A stretch of DNA of 37,189 nt. Source: Gnetum montanum (Eukaryota; Streptophyta; Gnetopsida; Gnetales; Gnetaceae). The notes beneath the pieces were generated by a model, which made no database searches, was not told the origin of the DNA, and worked only from the letters and a program-made list of their open reading frames with translations. The stretch covers positions 1 through 37,189 of the forward strand of contig MNCI01030836.1 in assembly GCA_015680685.1 (NCBI GenBank). The letters are read 5' to 3'. Shown piece by piece: positions 11,250-21,398 of this stretch (the first letter of the stretch is position 1; each line of letters opens with the position of its first letter). The position numbers and the translations under genes were made by a program.

Positions 11250-11983
11250 TTTTGTCATCCATCTTCACCACTATTATTATCCTATCAAGTTAGAATGAAC
11301 ATTGTTCCAACATTTATCTTGCTAGAAAAAAGTCTTAATATTTCTTAACATTCCTGTAATTACTCCTATCACATTGTAGTTACTTTTATCATCATCTTTT
11401 TATTATGATCTTATCAACATAGTATTAATTATTACTAGAGAAAAGTCAGGATTATAAATGTTTTTACTCTAATTACCTTATATGCTATGTTATGTTCGAC
11501 TTTATCACTATTATATAATATCACATTGGCACATCACATTTAATTTCATCATCATGTTTATTGTCATCTAATTGATATAGAGTCAATCATTCAACATAGA
11601 AAAGTTAAGATTAGAAAATTCATTGCTCTAATTACTTTATATTCTCTGTCAAGTTCAACGTCATTATCCTTCCTCTTATTCTATATTACATTATCTATTG
11701 TACCACATTCAATCAATTTCATCATTATCATCTTTATCAGTATCTTATCAAGATAAGGTCAGTTGTTCAAAATAGAAAAGTCCCACGTTATCCTTCCCTC
11801 CAATTCCCTTGTATTCTACTTTACATTCAGCTTGTCATTCTTATTAGTGTTCTATATTACCTTATCTATCACATCACATCACATCCAATTCTATGATTGC
11901 CAGCTTTGTTGTTATGTTAAGGATCACACAATCCAATTACTTTAACTGCCTTATACACCGACATCACTTTCACCTTTAAATAC
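11250..11983. repeat. Degenerate tandem repeats of about 115-175 bp
   Basis: A block with AGAAAAGT followed by a CTCTAATTACxTTATAT-like stretch and TTCxACxTxATCA recurs near 11323, 11438, 11598 and 11774. ATCAT/TTATCA-rich sequence lies between. The copies are diverged and of unequal length, so the period is approximate. No coding sense. Confidence 0.45.
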
Positions 11984-11995
11984 GATTGTTAAAGT

Positions 11996-12131
11996 NGTAT
12001 TTAAAGGTGAAAGTGATGTCGGTGTATAAGGCAATTAAAGTAATTGGATTGTGTGATCCTTAACTTTTCTACTGACGCACATTCATCACATAACAACAAA
12101 GGTGGCAATTATAGAATTGGATGTGATGTGN
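11996..12131. other. N-bounded imperfect inverted duplication (assembly patch)
   Basis: 11997-12130 is the reverse complement of 11875-11983 with a few substitutions and about 25 extra bases. Single Ns lie at both ends. Unlike the other two patches it is not identical to the nearby arm, so it may come from another allele or repeat copy. True adjacency of 11995 and 12132 is doubtful. Confidence 0.7.
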
Positions 12132-13030
12132 GTGCAATGGTGGGGAGGAGGGGGTGAAGTTTGTGAACATCATCGCCTTTGCAACTGACATGCCATGTCA
12201 TGCCACAGCTACTTAACGCCACCTGTGGACAAGGAACCACAGCAGCATCCTGATAGGGGTCTAACAATTTGCATTCTGTTGCAAAACACTAAGAAAGCTC
12301 TAATTTTTTAGGTCTGCAGCGGAAGAAATAAAACAATCACTATTGAGAAGAAAATAAAGGAAAAGAGATTATGATTGGTCCCAAGACACCGCTTTCTTAA
12401 GACAGTCCGGGTCCGCGAAAAATAATTTCGGTCTGTGGTAGTGTTTTACTTTAGTATGTGGCTGGTTATTACTTTGATTTTGCCTGAGTTGGGTTAGCAG
12501 GATTCAAGATTGCTTTTGCTGGTGCACTCCTTTTCATCGTGAGCCGGCCATGTTTGGCTACATCTTCTGTTTATTTGTTTCTGTGTACTCTCCTTTTTCT
12601 ACGGACGGTGAAGACCAATAAAATTTTGTGTTGCTGCCAACTATGTCTCTGATAGTCAAAAAATTTCTAGGCCTCATCCAAATTGCATGCCCGAGTCAGG
12701 CTATATAGAACCACAATGATTGGCCGTCCTGATTTTTCTGTAACCCTCTTCCATGCTTTAATGATTCAGTGAAACGAGTCGGCAAAGAAAGTCCGGGAAA
12801 AAACGAAGTTACGAAAACCATACTGAAAAGCACAGATAGATTTATATGATGATTTGCTGCTGCCCAAGCACTTTTAAGTGCCCCGTTATGGATATGGATT
12901 TTTGCGCTTTTGGTTAGTAGGCATGGAAGGTTAGAAAAATGAGAAGCATTTTAAAAAAAATCGTTGGCTATTTATTGCTTCATTCAATCTTGAAACCATA
13001 CCCTCCTGCACAAATAAAAATACTCATGTA
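12132..13030. other. CpG-retaining, low-copy-looking island
   Basis: Composition changes here: CpGs are kept (GGGTCCGCG, GAGCCGGCC, ACGGACGGTG), unlike the surrounding decayed repeats, and nothing resembles other parts of the window. AATAAA occurs on the plus strand at 12617-12622, preceded by T-rich sequence. On the minus strand TATAAAT-like words lie near 12840, and an open stretch reads through about 12132-12280. I cannot identify a gene. It could be untranslated or promoter sequence of a host gene, or an unknown element. Confidence 0.35.
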
Positions 13031-13560
13031 CATTACCTCAAGCTTCAAGCGGGGGTTGCAAAAGAGGGTTATTGGAACTTAAGTTTAGAACCTTGAATAA
13101 CTTTAATATAGGTATACTTTAAGATATATATAGTCATGGTATTGTTCACTAGAATGCTATCTATAACTAAACTAACAGTTCATTACTAATAATAACAAAT
13201 GTGTCCTTTTGGTATTTTTTGAATTTCCAAATTTGTTAATCTTTTTCTAAATAAAAATATATATTATGATAAAAATTTCATCCACTATGTTTGTTCCATG
13301 TGCTTAACTAGATTATGATATCATAATTATCTAATATATGAAACTAAAACTGAAATATTTTTCTAAGACCCTTTGGATCTATCATATTAAACCCAGTAGA
13401 ATCAAACTCATAACAATTAAGTGTGAAGCTGAATGTTATGAGTTAAGCACTTTTCTATGCAGTGTGAGGTTGGCGATGGTGATGGAGTCCATCATGGTGT
13501 TTTAATAATACATGATGAAGCCATGTTTTGCACTACAAACGTTTTTTAATATTACTAAAA
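13031..13560. other. AT-rich DNA, nothing recognised
   Basis: No coding or family signal seen. A short inverted repeat (CTCATAACA and TGTTATGAG, about 13409-13443) lies in a stretch that could be a worn tRNA-like sequence, but the match is too weak to name. Confidence 0.4.
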
Positions 13561-13860
13561 TTAAAATTAAAACTAAGTCATTTTGTGAGTATCTTAAGTA
13601 TTATCAATTTAAAACTAACATAAACAATATTAGAATTGTATCCTCAAATATTGAAAGCCATTTTCTTCCTAAGAATCTAGAGTATTGTTTTTAAGAATCA
13701 CTAAGACTCACCAAATGAATATCTTAAGTTTAATCAATTTAAAACCAAGACTAATCTATTTTCTTCATAATAATATAGAATATTTGTTTTGGAAATCACT
13801 AAGAGTCACTTAAGTCTAATCAATTTAAAACTAAGACTATGGCCTTATGTTCTTTGGAAA
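13561..13860. repeat. Degenerate short tandem repeat
   Basis: The words CTTAAGT and AATCAATTTAAAAC recur together near 13593, 13723 and 13809, each with ACTAAG or CCAAGAC just after and TATTTTCTTC-like sequence further on. Spacing is about 130 and 86 bases, the second unit being shortened. Confidence 0.5.
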
Positions 13861-13889
13861 TGGAGCATAAAGGTTTATTATTATTAATT

Positions 13890-13961
13890 GGAGACACCAG
13901 GTATCAATCCCCATACCTCTCACATGCAAAGTAAGCACTCTACCATAGGAGCTACATCCCT
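13890..13961 (-). repeat. tRNA-Ala(UGC)-like relic or tRNA-derived SINE head
   Basis: The minus strand reads AGGGATGTAGCTC, then TGGTAGAGTGC, then CTTTGCATG (anticodon TGC) and ends GTGTCTCCA, following the layout of plant nuclear tRNA-Ala over about 72 bases. The T arm (GGGGATTGATACC) and the acceptor stem have mismatches, and the B box is damaged, so it is unlikely to make a working tRNA. AT-rich sequence follows its 3' end, which would also fit a SINE. Confidence 0.6.
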
Positions 13962-13963
13962 TA

Positions 13964-15296
13964 CCTCATTTATTTGTAAATGTAACTCCCCAAGTGCAAG
14001 ATCATGAGGAATATGATTTCGAAATCCTGAACCATCATCTCTTATCAATAAGCCATTTTCAAGGAACAAAATTAGAGATGCTTGGCCTATGGGATGTTGA
14101 TAGAATGTGTAGTTGGATGTTACAGTATACAAGAGAGGATGTTGCAAAGTTCACTACAAGCTTTATTGCCAACAATAAATCATCTTGCTCTATGATTGTT
14201 ATTGATTGTTGGGAGGGGGGATGTCGAACCCCGAAAAGAAGTTCTATTGATATTAAAAGTGTATCAATTATAGTAACCTGAATAAGTCATAGGTTTGAGG
14301 GGAAGGGGAAGCTGGGAGCACTGTGAATGAGACTCGGGAACAACCTTATAAATAAACGAGTATTAAAGGAGGAAACTCGAATTGGGGCACTATCAAACGT
14401 CCACACATACTGACTCATTACTAGATAGAATGGCATAGAATTAGATGAGGCAAACAACTCTCAATTAATGATAGAGAGAGTTCCAATGATGACTCCACTC
14501 AACAGAGAGGGGAAGCTTCCCTACAGAGATTACTAATGATGAGTCTTACTAGAACGCACAAGTCTTTCCCACGGCTGCAAGAGATGAACCAACTGATGAG
14601 TATCCAAATTGAACTTAGATGCTTGAGATGTGAGTTGGAAATGAATGAGGCAAAAGATCTACAACTTCTCCAACCTGGTGAGCAAACATATATTAGAATA
14701 ATCTGTCTTTTGAAATATAACATTGCATCTTCACTTCCAAATATAATATAAAATAATAGGCCTAATAACTTTCCACAAAAACTTGAGATTAGCAGAAGTA
14801 ATTTTCAAAAAGCCAAATAGGACATCCTCTTGAGATAGCTTGTATGATTGTTATTGATTGTGACTATAGTGCCTACAATTTTGATAAGTTGGATGCAAAG
14901 TAAAAAAAATGCTACAATAAAATTGTAGGGCACATTATGTTTTCATAGTCAATGGATGAAGTTGTTTCCCCTTTATGAATGATTATCTAGGGAACAACTA
15001 GTATTGGAAAGTCATTTCTCATAGGTGTGCTTCGTAATGCTTTCATTAAATACTACCATAAAAAACATAATGCTTTACTTGTCATGGCACCCATAGGACC
15101 TACGACATTTAACATTAACACAACAACCATTCATTCTAGTTTGAGCATTGGAATAGGTTACGAAAAAATTTGTACACATAACATATATTTACTTTTGCAA
15201 GCTTGGATTATTCATTATTTTATATGTACCATGAGCATGTTATTGAGCATTATTTATGCGAGAGATCTATATCATTGTCATCATCTAAGATTCTGA
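13964..15296 (+). pseudogene. Helitron/PIF1-like DNA helicase fragment, split by an insertion
   Basis: One reading frame, after leaving out 14210-14861, runs from PHLFVNV (13964) to LYHCHHLRF (15294). The N-terminal part carries LGLWDVDR (usual LGxRDxD in Helitron-type helicases). Then follow FDKLDAK, a stop where Gln is usual, and KKCYNKIVGH, matching the pre-helicase motif. Walker A is GTTSIGKSFLI (14991-15023; usual GTAGTGKS). MAPIGPTTFNI and TIHSSLSI (about 15078-15145) match motif Ia (APTGIAAFNI, TIHSAL). YFICTMSML (near 15220) matches the Walker B region (IDEMSM) with the acidic residues lost. It ends 12 bases before the E2 LTR. In Helitrons this domain unwinds DNA for rolling-circle transposition; a cellular PIF1 origin is less likely. 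Certainly non-functional. Confidence 0.75.
14210..14842. mobile_element. 633-bp insertion with 19-bp flanking direct repeats
   Basis: The 19-mer at 14191-14209 recurs exactly at 14843-14861. Removing one copy plus the insert restores the helicase frame (MIVIDC followed by DYSAYNFDKL), which shows the insert is secondary. It starts GGGAGGGGGGATGTCG and ends GATAGCTTG, with no clear terminal inverted repeat and no poly-A tail. A 71-codon plus-strand ORF (14536-14751) inside is not recognised. A long target duplication would fit LINE-type integration of a SINE, LINE fragment or retrocopy; filler repair is the alternative. Confidence 0.62.
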
Positions 15297-15302
15297 CACA
15301 AA

Positions 15303-15307
15303 CATCC
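15303..15307. repeat. Target site duplication of E2, left copy (CATCC)
   Basis: CATCC directly before the E2 LTR; the same five bases follow the other LTR at 22187-22191. Five bases is the normal duplication for Ty3/gypsy integration. Confidence 0.75.
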
Positions 15308-15910
15308 TGATGAGTGGTGAGGTACCCCTACACTCAACCATACGAATACGAGCGTTAAGTAAGCTTGAGGTATATGATTTTTATAGCTTTTATATTTTTA
15401 TGTCTTTTGCTGGTAAAGGAAAGGGAGAGAGAACTAAGTGGCTAACTTGCATTAATTATTCATTAACTAAGTTCTAAATGTTCCTAACACCAGTATCCAT
15501 TTCCACTTGTCGTACACATCCTGAACCAATGCAACGATGCTGGGATTACCAAATGCTAATCGTTACTAGGTTACCAAGCGCTACATGTATGCTCGAAGCG
15601 GTCGTACTGAGTGTATTTAACTAAGGAGGTTGAAGGTTGAGAGAGATATTAATTAGTTAGGAAAGCATTAAACAATAATTAATTACTAATTAGCTTAATC
15701 TATATGCTGCAAGGTTTATCACAAAGTTCATCTTTATTGCTAGACACAAAATTGTGCTCAAGTACAAATTGCTCGAATAAAGATCCATTCACTCTATGAC
15801 TCCTACTACGGGCACATAGAAATAATTCTAACTTTGGAATAACAAAACTACAAGAATCTACCTAAGGGTCTAAGTCTAACTATATAGAATAGTGATATCA
15901 TGGCTCATCA
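15308..15910 (-). repeat. 3' LTR of E2 (subfamily A, with two internal deletions)
   Basis: TGATGA at 15308 and TCATCA at 15905-15910. Compared with the 5' LTR it lacks the equivalents of about 21446-21558 and about 22093-22165. The second gap removes the TATA box and most of the GATATC cluster. Confidence 0.82.
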
Positions 15911-15920
15911 TACCCCCATG
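15911..15920 (-). promoter_or_regulatory. Polypurine tract of E2
   Basis: Minus strand CATGGGGGTA directly before the 3' LTR start TGATGA. It primes plus-strand DNA synthesis in LTR elements. Confidence 0.7.
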
Positions 15921-17830
15921 ACTAAATGAAAAATCATCCTCGAGTTCCTTACAAAATATTGAGAAAGTATGGGATTATTGACTTGAATGACAACTAATGG
16001 TGAATGGGATGACACGTGAATAGAGAAACATTACAATACATGACAATATTAGTGTTCATGACTACAAAAGTGAACACTATATACAATTGACATCCAACCT
16101 TATTTGGCAACTAAAAGAGAAGAAAAAGAGAGAGAAAAGGAGAAGATGTGTTGCTGCCAATGCCAAGATTGCACCTTCCGTTGTCCTTCCATAATCATAC
16201 CATCAATCTTGTTCCTTGCACAACTGTTCCAGCACTAGTCCATCCTGAGTGTTTCCTCTAGATCTAGTCCATTGCTGTATGATTGTCATCTATACACACA
16301 ACACAATCACATATGAGCAAGGATAAGTAAATCACAATATAGTTGATACCTTGCCTTGGTGTAAAGTCCATTGGCTAAGTTGCGATATGGCTAATACGGA
16401 TTCTAGAGATATAACACTGGTGATCACCCAAGGTGTAGGGGTTAGGAAATATTGAAAAAATTGGACCAGGGCCCCCATGACTAAAAGCAATCCTCTGGTA
16501 GCGATAAAATGGAATAAGATAAGGAATAAGAAAGATGGAGAAAAAGAAACAATGGCAACACTAATAAAATGGATGTCAGAGATGGGAATAAACAAAATAA
16601 AGGTTGATTATGAAAATGTTTAAGGGAAAGAAGTTAATTGATGCACCAAATAGGAATGCCAGTGGGTCCTCCTCAAAGAAGGCTCATGCCCTTGATGCCT
16701 TGACAAACCCACATTCACAGAGTCTGTAGGCTTTAAAAATGTCATTTGGGAGTAAGAGTTAAAGACTCAACCCCAAGAAGTCACCAAAGAGAAAACAATG
16801 CATCAACCAAAATATAAATTACTGATATAACAGGCAATGAGGTGGAAAATGGAGAAAGAATGATGGAGAGAAGAGAATGCAATGGAGTCCTAATAACACG
16901 GTGGTGTATAGCCTCTTGTGTATTGATGGTTAATGTGACTGAGTAGATCTCATTCCAAATCCAGCCTCAAATAATCCACATCCAGTGACTTCGCATTAAT
17001 ACACTTGGCCACTCCATCCACTTGAAGTAACAAGAATGCTTCTGGCAAAGAGTCACCTCCATTTCGAGGAAACAAGAAAGGGAAAAGTAGGAAGCAAGAA
17101 ACAGCCTTAGTTAGACAGAACATGTTTTTTTAGTTCCATAACCAATGCTTGTAGCCCAAATGGTTATTTTGTCTAAGGGATGTGCTTTGAATTCTCACTA
17201 TTTTTTCTTGCGTGAGAACCAAACCATGCAAACACTTATTTTTACTAGCTTAGCTTCCCGAAAATGGAGCAACGTCAGAATCATAAGGGAAACTCAAGAA
17301 GAAAACATCCAAGCACCCAAGAGAATAGCCAGCACAAATGCATCAAATCCCTTTTAAGTCACACCATTTTTAGTCCTTGAGTCCTTCCTTAGTTTGAGAA
17401 ATGTCCAATCACCAATTTGTTAATATTTTTATTATTAAAGAAGGGGACTACATAGTTCCAAGCCAAGAGAGACCATAGAAATTCATCGATGAATGGATGA
17501 CGTGGACTCATTACCTGTTATACCAAAAGAACCATACCTTAGTATCAACATTATAACTCAAAGGATCGACAATCAATAGAATATAGTTTATACCACCATC
17601 AATAACACTTATTAGGTGATGAATCTAACAAAACAAAAACAACAAACAAAGATGAAAACAAGAAAAAAAAATAAACAAAACAAATAGTCACACAAAGAAA
17701 TAAAAAAGTATAAACAATGTTGCAAAACAAAAATAAGAAAAGTTAAAGAAATTTTTAAAACAAAAATGTGTAAAAAAAAACTTAAAAAGGAAATGAGGGC
17801 CTCAAATGATTAGTAGAGGTGGTCGTCTCC
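15921..17830 (-). other. E2 non-coding 3' segment
   Basis: No coding reading. It aligns in blocks with 25330-27420, 29097-30512 and 33345-35440. Shared blocks are CCAGTGGGTCC-like near 16660, the GTAGCCC tRNA-like module near 17150, the AACCAxACCATGCAAA block at 17218, and GACTCATTxCCTxTTxTACCA near 17505. E2 lacks the post-pol ORF that follows this segment in the 22-36 kb copies. The minus-strand ORF at 16332-16595 is not shared with them and is likely chance. Confidence 0.65.
17145..17206 (+). repeat. tRNA-like (Pol III) module inside the 3' segment
   Basis: TAGCCCAAATGG (17152-17163) fits the A-box consensus fully. GCTTTGAATTC (17184-17194) fits the B box at 8 of 11 positions, 32 bases on, and a T6 run follows at about 17200. 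Related sequence without the full A box lies near 26655, 30310 and 34690. It runs opposite to the element strand. An old SINE carried along inside the element family is the likeliest reading. Confidence 0.42.
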
Positions 17831-17879
17831 CCCATCACTGAGTTGGAAGGAGGAGATCCAAAATAGTAAGCGAGGTCAT

Positions 17880-17967
17880 CCCTTCTCAAAGGTATTATGT
17901 GCACTAACCATTTTATATTCATGAAATGGTTTGGTCTATTGCACATTGACTAATATTCTTTTATCAG
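17880..17967 (-). pseudogene. Integrase C-terminal tip of E2
   Basis: The minus strand reads KRILVNVQ, a stop, then TKPFHEYKMVSAHN, which aligns with KKLVNIQQIKPFHE at the integrase end in 27500-27580. Upstream (from 17968) the sequence is the post-protease linker, so this is the deletion junction that removed RT, RNase H and most of integrase. Confidence 0.6.
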
Positions 17968-18610
17968 GGATCTTTTCTAAATTTTTTAGGAATTTCTAAC
18001 TTCCCCAAGTTGATGTTTTCAGGGTTAAGGCTTAGAAGTTGGTAGCAAGTTATTCCCTCAGTTAGTTCCATGCACGTTAGTGAGTTGCTCTCTTGATCAG
18101 CTATCAGCCACTGCGCATCTTCTTGTCATGTGGCTGCTACATACAGGCACATTTGTATGTTAATATCTTGTGCACACCAGTTGCATGCAGGAAATGCTAA
18201 ACTTTGCACAACCCATGATCTCTGCACACAATTGCACCCTGTATCACTTTATGCGATGCATGGAACCTTCTTCTTCTTGATCTTTCCAAAAGTTTTCTCC
18301 TTAGATATTTCCAAGGAAAGATCGTAGATTCCTAGGCATTCATATATAGTACTTAGCCATGTCCTTCCCATTATTATTAGGAAGTCCCCTTTACTGTTAT
18401 TTACTTGTATCACTAGGAAATCAACTGGGTACAACCACCCACACACAGTCATGATGATGTCCTCCACCAGTCCCAAGGGAACAGTGATGGACTAGACGGC
18501 TAGCTCTAGGCGAATATTGCTCTTCCTTAATGAACGCAGGTTCCAAGCTTTCTACATTTCTTGTGATATTAAGTTGACTCTAGAACCTGAGTCCAGAAGA
18601 GCTTTTCATG
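17968..18610 (-). pseudogene. Protease and downstream linker of E2
   Basis: Starts with ALLDSGSRVNLIS (about 18562-18600), the active-site loop of an Athila-type aspartic protease with D-S-G in place of D-T-G. Then follow WNLRSLRKSNIRLEL, VPLGLVEDI, and a 75-codon open stretch (18476-18249) with YPVDFLVIQV and IMGRTWLS, standard for this family. The remaining 250 bases hold a Cys-bearing linker also present in E1 (4690-4860). There are three or four stops. It is better preserved than the E1 copy and would process Gag. Confidence 0.75.
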
Positions 18611-21254
18611 GCTCATTCCCAGTAATTTGGAGATCAATTAGAGGGCTTCCATGATTAGAGAATTTCCTAGGAAGGTGGCCAACCTTAATCCAGTCAATAA
18701 CGGCATGTGTTAACATAACCGCATTTGTTGACCTTGATGTTTGGTTCGAAGGGAGCTCTGAAGCCTTATTTGATGGGCAGGCATTCAGAGGTTCAACTGC
18801 TTGTGGTTGTAAGGGCTTGGTTGGACTGTTGGCTTTGAAGAAAGGTCTTTTCTTCATACAATTATTAGAACCAACAATGGGTTGAGGATTTATCACCCTT
18901 GTGGCATTACATTGATGTGGTTGAGTAGGGAGTTCCCCTTGCAGTGCTGGAGTGGGTGGTAATGGAGCTATTGTTGTAAGAGTTGTGGATAAATTTGAAG
19001 TATGGTATGTTTGTGGGTTATCTTCCCTAGGAGAAGGAGTTCTATAATACTCATGAGCTTGGTAGTGATGTTGTGGTGTAACGTAACTAACAGAGTCACG
19101 TGGAGAGATTGGATGTTGCACGTAGTAGCCATATGGGTTAGTTTGCTGGTAGGGGTATTGTTGCCTTAGTGGTGGCATCCCCCATGACTATGGGTATTGC
19201 CACTATTGATGTTTCTCAATGGGTTGTGGTGGAGTTCCACTTGGATAATATGTTGAAGGTTGGTGGAATTGCCTTAGGTTACCTTGGGGATAAGGTAACC
19301 GTTAGGGTGCTTTCCTTTTATTTAGTCATGGGTTGAGTGCATACACCCCAGACTCTTGTAGATGTGAGATCACTGGGCAACATCCCTTTGAATGGTTGTA
19401 TTGGCATATCTCGCATCCACCATCATTGTCTATGTCTAAATCCACAACCTCTTTTGTGCTGGCTATTTTACCCTTACCCTTGTTACGTGCATTGTCCACT
19501 TCTCTCTATTTCTTTTTGTCATGGTCACTACCTCGCTCTCTAGACTCCTCTATAATTTTAAGAACAATTTCAAACCTACTATCTAGGGATTCCCACATTT
19601 GTTCTACCTTTTCCAATACTTCTGTTGTTAACTTTTGGAGAGGCAAAGTTTTTCTATTCACCATCTCTTCAAGTGGTGACTCTTCTTCCTCCTCAAAAAA
19701 TCTCACTCCCCTTTTTCGAAGGGAAGGATCCCGATTGTATTTTTCTGTACTTTCTCTCTTTCATAGCTCACCTTCTTCTTTGGCTACTTGCTCTAGCAAT
19801 CTATGACTTTGATGAGACCTAAGCTCTGATAACCTTCCTTGGGCATACATCCCAAGGGTTCTTCTTGTTTCATGCCTAAGTCCATCCATGAGATGGTGTA
19901 GTTGATCCCACTGCGAATAACCATGGCCAAGGTAACGATGAAATAATGCATAATAGTAGCCCATGCTAGCATCCAAGGGTTCATGATGTCCTTGCTTCCA
20001 TCCTTGGATTTGCTTCTACAAGTTAGACACTCGGGAGTACATTTGGTACTTATCATTGAACAGTTCTAACATTGTACTCCACCTCCAAATGGATTCCTGT
20101 TCTAAGGACTGGTACCAACTTTCAGCTTCTTTCACTAGTGTCCTTGGGAATAACTTTAGTTTTTTCCATTCATTTTCTATGTTTTGCAAGGCACATGCAT
20201 CATGGAATTCTTGTAAATGATTTTGAGGATCAGCATTGTATCCCCTTTCAAATTGTGGTATGTTATTCATGTCTAACCTCTTGATCCTACTATCCTTTTA
20301 GTGCCTTGTTGGAACTCTTACAATCTCCGTTATATTTAGCATGCTTCTAGTTGCGAGTAGGGGTTCTTCATGATCATCTCATTCATAGTGTCTATGGTGT
20401 CTACACGGTTCCTTACTCTCCCTTCTTCTATGCCTTGATTCCTTAGAGTACCCTCATCCTCGTTCTTGACTATCTCATCGATGTCTTTCACTTCGTTTTC
20501 CCTTATCCTCATGATTCCTTTCCTTATGACTGTGCCCAGACACTAAAGGAGAGGACGAAAGTGATGATGAAGGTGAAGAAGAAGGAGAACCATCACCATG
20601 ATAGTGTTTTCTACCTTCTCTTCTATGGTCAAGACCTCGATCGTGATTATGATTAGAACATCTGCCCTTATCGTGTGTTTGTGTTCCTTCGTTGAACATT
20701 TTATGTTCATGGGTATCAAAACCAAGGTTGTAAATATTTGAGTGGAGATTCTGATACACTACCTCTTGACCATTTTCAGGAGGAGGAACATTGTTTCATG
20801 GGGAACCTGTTGAAGTAGGTTCACCATTCTCAATTTCACTCAAAACATGTAGAGCGTCATGGGGCCATTTACCCTTCAAGGATGTATGGTATCTCTCCTG
20901 TCGCAAGTCCCTTTGACGTTGTGCTTCTGTGGGATGATAGTCCCTTATGTTATGATCACATGCAACATATTCTAGATATAAAAGTAGCATGCCTATTTGT
21001 GTGAGAGCACAAAGGAACATGTTGGGGATTGATTAATCTGGAGGCAACACTATGTTACCCTCCAAGTCTCTCCAATGCAGTTGTTCATCTTGGTGGAGAA
21101 TAAAGGTGAAATCAAGTACATACTCATTAGGATGAGTATATACCACACGAAACTATTGAGGAACTGGCAGATCTTGGTTATGTGTATTATGCCACCAACT
21201 TCCTCTTGTGTTAGTCCTAGGTAGTGAAGTGCTCTTATGTGAAGAAGAAGACAT
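18606..21254 (-). pseudogene. gag: gag of E2 (best preserved copy)
   Basis: The start at 21254 reads MSSSSHKSTSLPRT. A Ser/Pro/His-rich N-terminal part follows (SPSSSPSSSLSSSPL near 20540-20590). The capsid domain begins at 20270 (MNNIPQFERGYNADPQNHLQEF) and includes LKLFPRTLVKEAESWY and LELFNDKYQMYS. A charged, probably coiled stretch with FFEEEEESP and VLEKVEQMWESL spans 19506-19800. CEICQYNHSKGCC (about 19376-19421) is a knuckle-like Cys/His motif. A long Pro/Gln/Tyr/Asn-rich tail (19178-18606, 190 codons open) leads into the protease. Stops and frame changes separate the open pieces. Role: particle structure and RNA packaging. Confidence 0.85.
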
Positions 21255-21379
21255 TTTTTCTTGTTCAGTGTGCGATGTACCATTATCTTATCTTTTTTTG
21301 ATTAACCATAAGGGTTTGTTCTAACGTTCCAATGATATGAATGATTTCCTATGTTCTACATAGTGCACAAATAACTAAG

Positions 21380-21397
21380 TCCCCAACAACGATGCCA
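21380..21397 (-). promoter_or_regulatory. Primer binding site of E2 (tRNA-Asp type)
   Basis: Minus strand TGGCATCGTTGTTGGGGA, one base inside the LTR. Fourteen of 18 bases match the recalled tRNA-Asp complement, and the other four are transitions. Confidence 0.7.
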
Positions 21398-21398
21398 A

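Noticed and set aside
12132-12280. Host exon on the minus strand
   Set aside because: One frame is open and an acceptor-like CAACAG lies upstream, but the protein is not recognised and the stretch is short and next to an assembly patch.
13380-13460. Possible tRNA-Met-like SINE on the minus strand
   Set aside because: B-box match too weak and no convincing A box or tail.
19333-19806. 157-codon plus-strand ORF
   Set aside because: Antisense of the E2 gag coiled region and Cys/His motif, which carry the family signatures on the minus strand.
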